Source of the DNA: an uncultured Geobacter sp.
GTDB lineage: Bacteria > Desulfobacterota > Desulfuromonadia > Geobacterales > CAIOGM01
Direction of reading: 5' to 3'
Assembly (NCBI GenBank): GCA_903902855.1
Contig: CAIUWK010000011.1
Span: 1-64,000 of the forward strand
Length of the DNA stretch: 64,000 nucleotides
The notes under the pieces: generated by a model
Databases searched by the model: none
Told to the model about the DNA's origin: nothing
Seen by the model: only the letters and a program-made list of their open reading frames with translations
Shown: one piece after another, positions 10,644 to 20,036 of the stretch
Position numbering within the stretch: position 1 is the first letter of the stretch
Layout: every line of letters begins with the position of its first letter
Made by a program: the position numbers and the translations under genes

Positions 10644-11633
10644 GTGAAACAGCGTAGAGTTGGGAGTCATGGCCCGGAGGTTTCGGCTCTGGGGCTCGGC
10701 TGTATGGGGATGTCCGATTTCTACAGCGGTCGCAACGAGCAAGAATCACTGAGCACCATCCATCGGGCATTTGAATTGGGGGTCAACTTCCTGGATACCG
10801 CCGACATGTATGGACCCTTCCTCAATGAGGAACTTATCGGTCGAGCCATCAAGGGGCACCGGGAGGAGGTGGTTCTGGGAACCAAGTTCGGCATGGTCCG
10901 GGACCCCTGCAGCCAGATGGTGCGGGGGGTCAACGGTCGCCCCGAATACCTTCGGGCAGCTTGCCACGGGAGTCTGCGCCGTCTGGGGGTGGAGACCATC
11001 GATATCTATTACCAGCATCGGGTCGACCCGGCCGTTCCCATCGAGGAGACGGTGGGGGCCATGGCGGAGCTGGTCCGAGAGGGGAAGGTCCGCTGGCTGG
11101 GGCTCTCCGAGGCAGGACCGGCCACCATTCGACGCGCCCATGGTGTGCACCCCATTACGGCGCTTCAGAGCGAATACTCCCTCTGGACCCGTGACCCTGA
11201 GGATGAGGTCTTGGCCCTCTGCCGGGAACTGGGGATCGGCTTCGTGGCCTACAGCCCGCTGGGGCGCGGGTTCCTCACCGGCCGGTTCAGCCGGTTCGAG
11301 GATCTGGCTCCCGATGACTACCGCCGCAACTCACCCCGCTTTCAGGGGGATAATTTTAATAAAAACCTGGAGATCGTGGCGCAGGTCAAAAGGCTGGCGA
11401 ATCGGAAGGGGTGTACACCTGCGCAACTGGCTCTTTCCTGGGTGCTGGCGCGAGGGGAGGATATCGTCACGATTCCAGGCACCAAGCGCCGGGAGTACCT
11501 GGAAGAGAACCTGGGAGCCCTGGAGCTGGAGCTGACGACGGAGGAGGTGGCTAACATCGAGGCGGTTTTTCCCGTGGGGGCCGCCGTCGGGGCTCGCTAT
11601 CCCGAGGCGATGATGCGGCTGGTCAGGGGATAA
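10644..11633 (+). CDS. Aldo/keto reductase
   Basis: [27 protein letters not shown] ... LDTADMYG ... [17 protein letters not shown] family. Confidence 0.93.
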   Translation: MKQRRVGSHGPEVSALGLGCMGMSDFYSGRNEQESLSTIHRAFELGVNFLDTADMYGPFLNEELIGRAIKGHREEVVLGTKFGMVRDPCSQMVRGVNGRPEYLRAACHGSLRRLGVETIDIYYQHRVDPAVPIEETVGAMAELVREGKVRWLGLSEAGPATIRRAHGVHPITALQSEYSLWTRDPEDEVLALCRELGIGFVAYSPLGRGFLTGRFSRFEDLAPDDYRRNSPRFQGDNFNKNLEIVAQVKRLANRKGCTPAQLALSWVLARGEDIVTIPGTKRREYLEENLGALELELTTEEVANIEAVFPVGAAVGARYPEAMMRLVRG

Positions 11634-11635
11634 GC

Positions 11636-11699
11636 AGGTTCAAGGTTCAAGGTTCGAGGTTCAAGGTCGGGAATGCGAACAAACCTTGAACCCTGAACC
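11636..11699. repeat. Heptanucleotide tandem array with inverted partner
   Basis: AGGTTCA AGGTTCA AGGTTCG AGGTTCA AGGTCGG (11636-11670), then CCTTGAACCCTGAACC (11684-11699), between convergent genes. Confidence 0.8.
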
Positions 11700-11703
11700 G
11701 GTT

Positions 11704-12492
11704 TTATGGGGTTGTTGTTTCCCGCACGAGGAACGCCCGAATCTCCGAGAGCATCTCGACGATGAGCGTCTCGTCCCGGGGGAATTCGTGGGGGGAGAGT
11801 TCCAGGGTGAAGAAGCCGTCGTAGTTGGTCTGGCTCAGGTGATTGAGAAAACGGGTCAGGGGGAGGATGCCGTGTCCGGGGATCAGGTGCTCTCTACCGT
11901 GGCCGTAGTCGGAGAAGTGAATGTTCCTGATCCGCCCCGAATTGTAGAAGGTGTAGAAGTCGTTTATGAAATTGGTCTTGCCCGATCCCAGGTGCGTCGT
12001 GTCGAAGGTCAGGTAAAGGTTCCGTTCGGAGATGAACTCCACCATCTTCTGCGTTACCGAGAGGATGTGGGGATTGATCTTGAAATTTCCCACCCACGGC
12101 ATGTTCTCCAGGGTGACGAGAACCTGCTCCCGCCCCACTTCCTTCTGGAAGTCGAATATTTTGTAGAGCCAGCGCCAGTAGCGGAGCTCAAACCCCAGCC
12201 ATGAGGGGGGATGAAAATTGACGAGTCCGACTCCGGCCTCGTCCGCCAGATCCACCGAACGCTGGAGCATCTCCACCGGCCCCCCCCAGCCGTCCAGAAT
12301 CATGAACGGTGCATGAATGGAGTGGATGGGATGTATGGCTGCCAGTTCCCTGATCAGTGCCCGGCTGTTGACCCGCTGGAACTCCTGGTTGATGATCAGC
12401 TCCAGGCCGTCAAAACCGGCGGCCTTGGCCATTTCGAAGGCCTTGGGGAGCGGAAAGGTGAAAAGAGTACCGGACGAAAGGGAAAAGCGCAT
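11704..12492 (-). CDS. Sugar phosphate isomerase/epimerase-like TIM-barrel protein (AP endonuclease 2 superfamily)
   Basis: MRFSLSSGTLFTFPLPKAFEMAKAAGFDGLELIINQEF; start trimmed from the longer ORF (N-terminal part overlaps the upstream CDS out of frame); GTG at 12498 is an alternative start. Confidence 0.8.
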   Translation of the reverse strand: MRFSLSSGTLFTFPLPKAFEMAKAAGFDGLELIINQEFQRVNSRALIRELAAIHPIHSIHAPFMILDGWGGPVEMLQRSVDLADEAGVGLVNFHPPSWLGFELRYWRWLYKIFDFQKEVGREQVLVTLENMPWVGNFKINPHILSVTQKMVEFISERNLYLTFDTTHLGSGKTNFINDFYTFYNSGRIRNIHFSDYGHGREHLIPGHGILPLTRFLNHLSQTNYDGFFTLELSPHEFPRDETLIVEMLSEIRAFLVRETTTP

Positions 12493-12494
12493 CG

Positions 12495-13790
12495 TCACAC
12501 CCGTTGGGCCAGACTGCTCTGGATGACCTTCTGGAGGGTGGCCACCGCCTCCAGCGCCTGCCGCAAGGCGTTTTCGTCGGAGGGGGGGAGTGTGTCGGGG
12601 AGGAGCCATGCCCCGTCCCCAACTCCTGCATGTTCCCGAGCTTCCAGCAGCGCCATCAGGCGAAAGATCTCGATCCCCCCCTGAAGAAGTCGTTTTCCCA
12701 ACTCCACGTCCAGCGTTCCCCTCTTGAGGAGCTGCTGAATCCGCTCCAGGGTACCGGTTTCGGCAACCCCGCCGGTCACCGCCTGGAGTCGAACCATGGA
12801 GACCAAGGGGAGGGAGGCCAAGCGGTTCAGGTCCATACATCCCCGATGGGGGGGGGATCGTTCAACCCGATAATTGCCGAGAAAGGAGAAGGGGGAGGGG
12901 AGCGCCGTCACGGTCTGCGCCGCCTTCAGGATGCAGGCGGGGTGCCTCTCCGCCGCCCCCCGGACCAGGGCGATGAGTTGTCCCCCAAGGGGTGCATCCC
13001 CCGACACGACCCTCAGGTCGGCCAACTCGAAGAGCGGGGTGTTCAGGGTTGTGGCGCGGTGGGAGAAGATGTTGCCAAGGCGCCGCCCGGGGAGAGCCGG
13101 GGAGCCTGATTGTGTTCCGCCGCTTCTGCGGCAGAGCTCTTCCAATCGCTCCTCCCACTCCTCTGGAGATGCTCGCCAGGCAGGGGTGTCGGGCATGATT
13201 CCGCGTCCGTTCTTTTGGAAGCCGCACTCTCCCAGTATGGCGGCCACTCTTTCTGCCAGACGGCTGCAGTATTTGGCTGCGTCCGGCCCGGGTTCATGGA
13301 CCAAGAGGCTTTCCATATCTGTGGAGAGGGTTGCCTCCCGTCGACCGGCTGCTCCCATGACCAGCCAGGCGTACCCGGGGGGCGCTCCCACTCCGGAGTG
13401 CTTCAGCTCCTCTTCCGCCAGCCGCAGCGCCTGGGTAACGATGCTGTCCAGAATCGTGGTGCAGAGGAGATGGAAGGCGGGGATCGACTCCCGACGGCTG
13501 AAGGAGGCCGTCACCACTCCCACCAATCCCTTGTGCAGGCGCGCCAGTTCCACCGGCGTGGCGACCCGGAGGAGTTCTTCTAGTAACCCACCGAATTCCT
13601 TCTGGAAGCTCTGCTCGGCGGTGATCTCCTCCTGAAGAGTGCTCCGTACCTGTGCCAGCAGTTCCCGCCCCTCCTCCACCGGGAGGCTACGCAATTGCCG
13701 GAAGATGCCGTCGCACACCTCATCGAAGAGCCGTTTTGTCTTCCTGTCCGACAGATAGTTGCCGGAGCCCGCCTCCAGGGTTACGGTCAT
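12495..13790 (-). CDS. DUF294-type nucleotidyltransferase-like protein
   Basis: YAWLVMGAAGRREATLSTDMESLLV resembles the DUF294 GSeGRxE-TDxDN motif; adjacent to acetate-type symporter genes. Confidence 0.75.
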   Translation of the reverse strand: MTVTLEAGSGNYLSDRKTKRLFDEVCDGIFRQLRSLPVEEGRELLAQVRSTLQEEITAEQSFQKEFGGLLEELLRVATPVELARLHKGLVGVVTASFSRRESIPAFHLLCTTILDSIVTQALRLAEEELKHSGVGAPPGYAWLVMGAAGRREATLSTDMESLLVHEPGPDAAKYCSRLAERVAAILGECGFQKNGRGIMPDTPAWRASPEEWEERLEELCRRSGGTQSGSPALPGRRLGNIFSHRATTLNTPLFELADLRVVSGDAPLGGQLIALVRGAAERHPACILKAAQTVTALPSPFSFLGNYRVERSPPHRGCMDLNRLASLPLVSMVRLQAVTGGVAETGTLERIQQLLKRGTLDVELGKRLLQGGIEIFRLMALLEAREHAGVGDGAWLLPDTLPPSDENALRQALEAVATLQKVIQSSLAQRV

Positions 13791-13799
13791 GATTCGCTC

Positions 13800-15335
13800 C
13801 TAATCCAGATGGCCGTGGACTTCAGTGGCCAGGAACCGGCGGATTCGTTCGGGAGGTGGGGGGGTCATAAGCGACACCAGGATGGTGACGAGGATCACCA
13901 GGGGGGCACCGCAGAGGGCTGATGAGGTGATGGGGAAGATCACGGCAACCAGAGGGATGATCCCTCCCAGAAGCGGGGCAGCAAAGGTGACGAGAACTCC
14001 CAGGAGCATGCCGGTGATGATCCCCTGCCGGTTGGCCCGTCCCCACCAGATCCCCAGGAGGAAGGCGGGGAAGATGGTGTTGCCGGCCAGGGCGAAGGCC
14101 ACGGCCGTGATCTCCACGATAAGCCCAGGGGGGTTCACTGCGATGAGATACACGATGAGCGCCAGGAGCAGGGTGCATCCCTTGGCCACCCTCATTTTCC
14201 GGTACTCCGAGGCGGTGGGGTGCAGGAACCCGGCGTAGATGTCATGGGAGCAGGAGGCGGCGCCGGTCATAAGGAGTCCGGACACCGTGGCGAAGGCGGC
14301 GCTCAACCCACCGGCGGCCAGTATTCCCACCAGCCAGAGGGGGAGTCCCCCCTTGGTTGCTGCCGTGATGACGATCATGTCCGCCATCCCCCTGGCCGTG
14401 GCCGGATCGACTGCTTCGCCGCTCTTGAACTCCAGGAGCCGGGCAAAGACGGCGTAGGCCGGCGCCGACCAGTAGATGAGGGCGATGAAAAAGAGTCCCC
14501 AGACTACGCTCCAGCGGGCGTCGCGGATGTTGGGGACGATATAGAAGCGGGAGAGGACATGGGGGAGTCCTGCTGTCCCCACCATCAGAGTGAAACAGAG
14601 GGCCGACCACTGGAACAGCGATGACCCGGCGAAGGGGAGGGTAAAGCTCTCCCGAAACTCCGGTGAGAGCTGGGAGAGCGCCGCGCCGTAGCCGAACTGG
14701 GGGAGAATCCAGAAATACCCCAGCTTCCTGGCCAGAAACATGAGGGGGAGGATGAAGGAGATGATGAGAATGGTGTACTGTAACTGCTCGTTTTTCATTA
14801 CCCCCAGAGAGCCGGCAAAGACCACGTAGGAGATCACTGCTACGGCCCCGAAGGTGACGGCGGTGGCGTAGGGGACCCCAAAGAGCCAGCCGAAGAGGAT
14901 GCCGATCCCCTTGAACTGGGCGGAGCAGTAGATCACCGAGATGGTGATGGAGATGATGGCCGAGATGAGTCGCGCCGTGGGTGAGTCGTACCGCTCCCCC
15001 ACGAAATCCGGAGCGGTATACTTGCCGAAGCGCCGGATCTGACCGGCCAGCAGAATGAGGAGCAGGACGTACCCCCCGGTCCAGCCGATGACGCAGGCCA
15101 GGGCCTGGTAACCGTACAGGTAGAAGAAGCCGGCCATGCCGAGAAAACTGGCGGCGCTCATCCAGTTGCTGGCAATGGCGGCGCCGCTCCCCAGTCTGCC
15201 GGTGGAGCGCCCTCCCAGGCCGTACTCGGAGCTTTCCCGGACCTTGTGGAGGAGTCCCACCAGGAGAAACGAGGTGAGAACCACCACGGAAATCATGAGG
15301 GGGACGAGCTTTATCTGGAGGTCACTGATGTTCAT
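13800..15335 (-). CDS. Sodium:solute symporter, ActP/acetate-permease-like
   Basis: 511 aa; GGRSTGRLGSGAAIASNWMSAASFLGMAGFFYLYGYQALA; pairs with a DUF4212 small subunit. Confidence 0.92.
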   Translation of the reverse strand: MNISDLQIKLVPLMISVVVLTSFLLVGLLHKVRESSEYGLGGRSTGRLGSGAAIASNWMSAASFLGMAGFFYLYGYQALACVIGWTGGYVLLLILLAGQIRRFGKYTAPDFVGERYDSPTARLISAIISITISVIYCSAQFKGIGILFGWLFGVPYATAVTFGAVAVISYVVFAGSLGVMKNEQLQYTILIISFILPLMFLARKLGYFWILPQFGYGAALSQLSPEFRESFTLPFAGSSLFQWSALCFTLMVGTAGLPHVLSRFYIVPNIRDARWSVVWGLFFIALIYWSAPAYAVFARLLEFKSGEAVDPATARGMADMIVITAATKGGLPLWLVGILAAGGLSAAFATVSGLLMTGAASCSHDIYAGFLHPTASEYRKMRVAKGCTLLLALIVYLIAVNPPGLIVEITAVAFALAGNTIFPAFLLGIWWGRANRQGIITGMLLGVLVTFAAPLLGGIIPLVAVIFPITSSALCGAPLVILVTILVSLMTPPPPERIRRFLATEVHGHLD

Positions 15336-15648
15336 AGGGGTATCTCGTGCGGCTGTGCCGCTCCGTCAGTCGGTCGATGTAGAGGTTGTAGATGATGCAG
15401 AGGATGACGAACCAGAGGGGGAGAAACTGGCCGGTGAACCAGACATTCAGCGGCAGGTTGAAAAAGGTGAAACGGGTGAAGATGTTTTCCCCGGCAGCGG
15501 TTGTTTCCAGGAATTTCTGGAGAAACTGGAAGCCGAAGGTTGCCCCCCCCCAGCCGATGAGGATCACCAGGGTGATGACGACTTCACCCCCCATATATCC
15601 CTTTTTAGGGCGAAGGAGATTTACTTCCGACCACGGTTTATCGTTCAT
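15322..15648 (-). CDS. DUF4212 symporter small subunit
   Basis: 108 aa, two TM segments, overlaps the start of the symporter gene. Confidence 0.88.
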   Translation of the reverse strand: MNDKPWSEVNLLRPKKGYMGGEVVITLVILIGWGGATFGFQFLQKFLETTAAGENIFTRFTFFNLPLNVWFTGQFLPLWFVILCIIYNLYIDRLTERHSRTRYPYEHQ

Positions 15649-15890
15649 GACAGCCTTCCCGGAGAATGAAAATTGATAGTGACTTCACATGTTACGGGGA
15701 TTCGACGCCGGAGTCAAGGGTAAGCGCACGAGATTCGGTGGACGTGTGATCACCCGTCTCTTTCATACGAATGGACTTGCCCAAATTATCGTGTCGTCTA
15801 TAATCCAAAAAATCCATTGGACTGTGAATGGTGAATTAAGCTATTTTGACTGCCGATACAGTCAGTGAGCCGATGCAGGGGTAACGAGAC

Positions 15891-16418
15891 ATGTGGGAGA
15901 GGCAGGAGAGGGTGGCGGCCCGGGAAGGGGAGTTGCTGAAGCGAAGGATTATCCGTCTGGGCAGCATGCAGGGGGATCGATGGCGGCAGATCGCCGTTCT
16001 CTACCGACTGGCGGACGGCTACGGTCGTCGGGTATCCCCTCATAGTTTCTGTCACGGCATGGCCGATGGCACCACCGGTTGCGTCACCGGCGTCTGTTGC
16101 GCCTGCAAGCCCGATGTTTTTGCTTTTGAGCAGGAACTCCTTGACCGTCTTCCCAAGCGTCTTGCCAACAGGGGAACGTGCTGCCCGTTTTTCAACCGGG
16201 CGAAGAAGAACTGCGGTATCTACGGTGTGCGTCCCTTTGCCTGCCGGATCTACTTCAACCAGGGACGGTCGCGAATTTCCTGCCGGAATCCTGCGGAAGA
16301 AACACTCCAGCTCTTCGATTTACTCAAACGTCATCTGGCTGAGATCCTGGGGCCGTATGGGGGAGGGTATCACCCCAGCGGTGCAGACCGTGAAATGACC
16401 GACTTGATTTCCTCATAA
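15891..16418 (+). CDS. YkgJ-family cysteine cluster protein
   Basis: GCVTGVCCACKPDVFAFE ... CPFFNRAKKNCGIYGVRPFACRIY zinc/iron-chelate cysteine cluster. Confidence 0.8.
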   Translation: MWERQERVAAREGELLKRRIIRLGSMQGDRWRQIAVLYRLADGYGRRVSPHSFCHGMADGTTGCVTGVCCACKPDVFAFEQELLDRLPKRLANRGTCCPFFNRAKKNCGIYGVRPFACRIYFNQGRSRISCRNPAEETLQLFDLLKRHLAEILGPYGGGYHPSGADREMTDLISS

Positions 16419-16630
16419 CGTGTTTTGGCCATAAAGAGGATACCTGTCCCCGGTCCGAGAACTCCCGGATTCATTGCCGATGCCGGTTGAATGAATGGGA
16501 TAAGCGGCTCTTAAAAGGAGAACGATACGGAGTGAAGTCTTGATTTTCCGGAATTTGTCGGTTATCCGTCGGCTACTCCTCTTGCGGCTGCTCTGCGCAT
16601 GGTGAGTAGAGAAGTATTTCCTTTTAATTT

Positions 16631-16646
16631 TGGCATAATTATTGCA
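16631..16646 (+). promoter_or_regulatory. Putative sigma54 promoter upstream of the HAF/He_PIG gene
   Basis: TGGCAT-N5-TTGCA with correct -24/-12 spacing. Confidence 0.55.
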
Positions 16647-16679
16647 AAATGTGTTGATTTTCACGACCTGGATACTCAA

Positions 16680-16769
16680 AGGCTGAAGGCTATTAGGAAA
16701 ACCTCAGCAAGATCAATAAACGCGACTTATACGAGATGGGGTTAACCTTCAGTCTTCAGTCTTCAGTCT
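16680..16769. repeat. Heptanucleotide array with inverted partner
   Basis: AGGCTGAAGGCT (16680-16691) and CCTTCAG TCTTCAG TCTTCAG TCT (16746-16769). Confidence 0.7.
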
Positions 16770-16818
16770 AAATACCTGCGTAGTTACCAAACAACAATAA
16801 ACAAGGGGGAATGTATTA

Positions 16819-18975
16819 ATGAATAGAAAGCATCGTATCTCAGGTGGCTTGCGTAGCCGCAGCCTCGCGGCGTTTACCACCTTGGTCGGACTCATCTTCT
16901 TGTCTGTCCTGCCCGTCTGTGCCGACTATTACTACTACATCACCGATCTGGGGACGTTGGGGGGGACCAGCAGTCGCGCCTATGGGCTCAACAACAGTAC
17001 TCCAATCAAAGTAACCGGGCAATCCCTCACGGTGGCGGGGCAAAATCACGCCTTCGCGTACAAGCCCATGACCGATCTGGGGACTCTGCTGGGGGGAACC
17101 GACAGCTTTGGTCGGGCAATCAACAACAGCGGACATGTTGTGGGTTATGCCACGGCAGCTGACGGCAAACAGCATGCTTTTATCTACAATCCTGTCAGTT
17201 TTCCGCTGACTGACCTGGGAACGCTGGGGGGGTACCCCTGCGATGCCACGGCGATTAACAGCAGCGGTCAGGTGGCAGGATCGTTTACCACCACCAAGAC
17301 TCCCGTCAAGTCACACCCCTATGTCTGGAATAGCGGAACAGGGATGACCGATCTTCTCACCGACCCCCTGGTGCCGGTAACCTGGGCCAGCGGTTATGCC
17401 ACCGGCATCAACGATCTGGGGCAGGTCACAGGTTATGCCATAGATTCCGTGAGCAACAACTATCGAGCATTTCTCTACACTCCGACTGTAGGGATGACCA
17501 ATCTGGGAACACTGGGGGGGAAAGAAAGCCAGGCGCGTGCCCTCAATGCCTCAGGCAAGGTCGTCGGTAATTCCCGTATCGCCAGCGGCTTACAGCATCC
17601 TTTCTATTACGGCGGCAGCGGTCCCCTGGTGGACCTGGGGACTTTCGGCGGTGACGCCGGTTATGCTCGCTCCATCAACAGCAGCGGCCTGGTGGTAGGG
17701 CAGACCCAATTGCCGGGGAACATTAACACCCCCTTCATCTGGAGCGAGAGCACGGGGAAGATCGATCTTGCCACCGTGGTCGGCAATAATCATTCATCCT
17801 ATGAACAGTGGTATCTCTCTGACGCCTTGGTCATTAACGACCAGGGGTTCATCGTGGGGGTGGGGAGTATCAAGACGGCGGCCGGTGATCAAGCGCACGG
17901 TTTCCTCCTGACCCCTGCAACCCCGGTTACCATCACTACCACCATCCCCATCCCCTACGGCCATGTGGGAGATAGCTATAACAAGTCCTTTGCCGCTACC
18001 GGAGGAGTCGCTCCCTACAGTTGGTCGATTACCTCCGGCGGACTACCTCCCGGGTTAATCATGAGCAGTACCGGAGCTATTACCGGAAAGCCGACAATCA
18101 TCGGTAACTACTCCTTTACCGTTGAGGCACGGGATACCGTCGGATTGACCGCCTCCAAAGAGGTTACCCTCTACGTCAGTACGGTATTTCTCTCCGACAT
18201 CACCCTCCCCAATGCGGTAATAGGGAATTCCTACGGTCGCCAACTGGCGGCGTCCGGCGGGACCACGCCGTATACCTTTGCTCTTGTGGGGGGATCTCTC
18301 CCTCCGGGGCTGCTCCTGACCACCGACGGTTATGTGCGCGGTACGCCGACCACCGCCGGCAGTTATGACTTTACCGCACAGATCACTGATGCCGCCGGAG
18401 TCGTCTCTCCTCCACGGAGCTATCCGCTCACCGTCGTTATCGGTCCGCTGACCATCACCACCGCTACTCTTCCCAACCCCACCCTTTACACATCCTACAG
18501 CCGTTCCCTGGTGGCAACGGGTGGCTTGAAACCCTATGAATGGTCCCTGTCGGATGGTGCATTCCCTGCGGGATTGATCTTGAACCCAACTCTGGGGACC
18601 ATCAACGGTAAAGCGACCGTACCTGGGCCTTACACGTTTACGCTTCAGGTCAGTGACTCCAGAGGGGTGACAACTTCACGGATCTATTCTTTCACCGTGC
18701 TCATCGCCCCCCTGAGTATCACCACCGCGACTCTGGCCAACGCCTCTCTCACCAACAGCTACAGCAGGAGTCTGGTGGTCGCCGGCGGCCTGCTTCCCTA
18801 TGAGTGGTCCGTGCTTTCCGGCTCCCTCCCTCCGGGATTGACCTTGAACCCCACCTCGGGTGTCATCACCGGCAGAGCGACCACCGCCGGAACCTACTTC
18901 TTTACGGTGCAGGTAAGTGACGGTCAGCTTCCCGCGGTAACGGCCACCAAGCCCCTCTCCATACTGGTAAAATAG
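16819..18975 (+). CDS. Secreted HAF-repeat protein with about four C-terminal He_PIG (Ig-like) repeats
   Basis: Signal-like N-terminus; repeated TDLGTLGG...A..IN.SG.VVG (HAF) and LPPGL.L...G.I.G.PT..G.Y.FTV.V.D (He_PIG). Confidence 0.9.
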   Translation: MNRKHRISGGLRSRSLAAFTTLVGLIFLSVLPVCADYYYYITDLGTLGGTSSRAYGLNNSTPIKVTGQSLTVAGQNHAFAYKPMTDLGTLLGGTDSFGRAINNSGHVVGYATAADGKQHAFIYNPVSFPLTDLGTLGGYPCDATAINSSGQVAGSFTTTKTPVKSHPYVWNSGTGMTDLLTDPLVPVTWASGYATGINDLGQVTGYAIDSVSNNYRAFLYTPTVGMTNLGTLGGKESQARALNASGKVVGNSRIASGLQHPFYYGGSGPLVDLGTFGGDAGYARSINSSGLVVGQTQLPGNINTPFIWSESTGKIDLATVVGNNHSSYEQWYLSDALVINDQGFIVGVGSIKTAAGDQAHGFLLTPATPVTITTTIPIPYGHVGDSYNKSFAATGGVAPYSWSITSGGLPPGLIMSSTGAITGKPTIIGNYSFTVEARDTVGLTASKEVTLYVSTVFLSDITLPNAVIGNSYGRQLAASGGTTPYTFALVGGSLPPGLLLTTDGYVRGTPTTAGSYDFTAQITDAAGVVSPPRSYPLTVVIGPLTITTATLPNPTLYTSYSRSLVATGGLKPYEWSLSDGAFPAGLILNPTLGTINGKATVPGPYTFTLQVSDSRGVTTSRIYSFTVLIAPLSITTATLANASLTNSYSRSLVVAGGLLPYEWSVLSGSLPPGLTLNPTSGVITGRATTAGTYFFTVQVSDGQLPAVTATKPLSILVK

Positions 18976-19262
18976 TGATCATCCCCTGACTTCCTGAGGC
19001 GGTGCCGTTTGCTGCCTCAGGAGGCTCACACCATACAGAGGACTGTCAGGCGACAGGGCTTACGGAAGATCGTAGGCCCTGTTCCGTTGGGGTGGCGTGA
19101 CCGTTTCCTCCTCTTCACCGGATTCCCGCAGATCGACACTTTTCCGGGGATGAAAATTACCTTCCCATCGTTGGCGCTTTGTGGTACTTCTCACGCTTCA
19201 TAAACCCGCGCCGGACAGCCTTCCCGTTCCGTATTGAAGAGACCACTAAAAGATTGAAATCT

Positions 19263-20036
19263 ATGGCCAAGATCATCTGCATCGCCAACCAGAAGGGTGG
19301 AGTCGGTAAGACTACCACCGCAGTGAACCTGTCCGCATCACTGGCTGCAGCCGAGCGGAGAGTGCTGCTGGTGGACATGGATCCCCAGGGGAATGCCGCC
19401 AGTGGGGTCGGTATCGACCGGAACATACTGGAGCGCTGTGTCTATGATGTTCTCATAAATGATATGGACCCGGAGGAGGCCATTGTCACCACCGCTTTTG
19501 CCGGGCTTCAGGTTCTCCCCTCCACCGGGGATCTGGCCGGTGCTGAACTGGAACTTGTTGCCGCCACCGGCAGGGAGCAGAGGCTGAAGGGAGCACTGGC
19601 CGGACTCCAGGAGCGGTACGATTACATTCTCATCGATTGTCCCCCCTCCCTGGGGCTCCTCACCGTCAATGCCATGACCGCCGCAGGGTCCATCCTGATA
19701 CCTCTCCAGTGCGAGTTTTACGCCATGGAGGGGCTCTCACATATCCTGACAACCATTAATCTGGTACAGAGGGGACTGAACCCATCCCTGGCAGTTGAAG
19801 GGATTCTGCTCACCATGTTCGATGGTCGCAACAATCTCTCCCGCCAAGTGAGCGAAGAAATCCGGGGGCATTTCCCGCGGGAGACCTTTGCCACGGTCAT
19901 ACCCCGTAATGTTCGGCTCTCGGAAGCTCCCAGCCACGGCAGACCGATCATGTTTTACGATATCGCCTCACGCGGGGCGGCCAGTTACTTGCAGTTGGCC
20001 AAGGAACTTATCGCCCGGGAGGTCCTCCATGATTAA
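19263..20036 (+). CDS. parA: Chromosome partitioning ATPase ParA/Soj
   Basis: MAKIICIANQKGGVGKTTTAVNLSASL; start trimmed to ATG 19263. Confidence 0.96.
   Translation: MAKIICIANQKGGVGKTTTAVNLSASLAAAERRVLLVDMDPQGNAASGVGIDRNILERCVYDVLINDMDPEEAIVTTAFAGLQVLPSTGDLAGAELELVAATGREQRLKGALAGLQERYDYILIDCPPSLGLLTVNAMTAAGSILIPLQCEFYAMEGLSHILTTINLVQRGLNPSLAVEGILLTMFDGRNNLSRQVSEEIRGHFPRETFATVIPRNVRLSEAPSHGRPIMFYDIASRGAASYLQLAKELIAREVLHD

Noticed and set aside
12495-12840. N-terminal extension of the minus-strand isomerase ORF
   Set aside because: It overlaps the DUF294 CDS out of frame and is low-complexity; the true start is MRFSLSSG near 12492 or GTG 12498.
18993-19021. CCTGAGGC/GCCTCAGG hairpin after the HAF/He_PIG gene as an intrinsic terminator
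   Set aside because: Good stem but no T-run; not confident enough to list.
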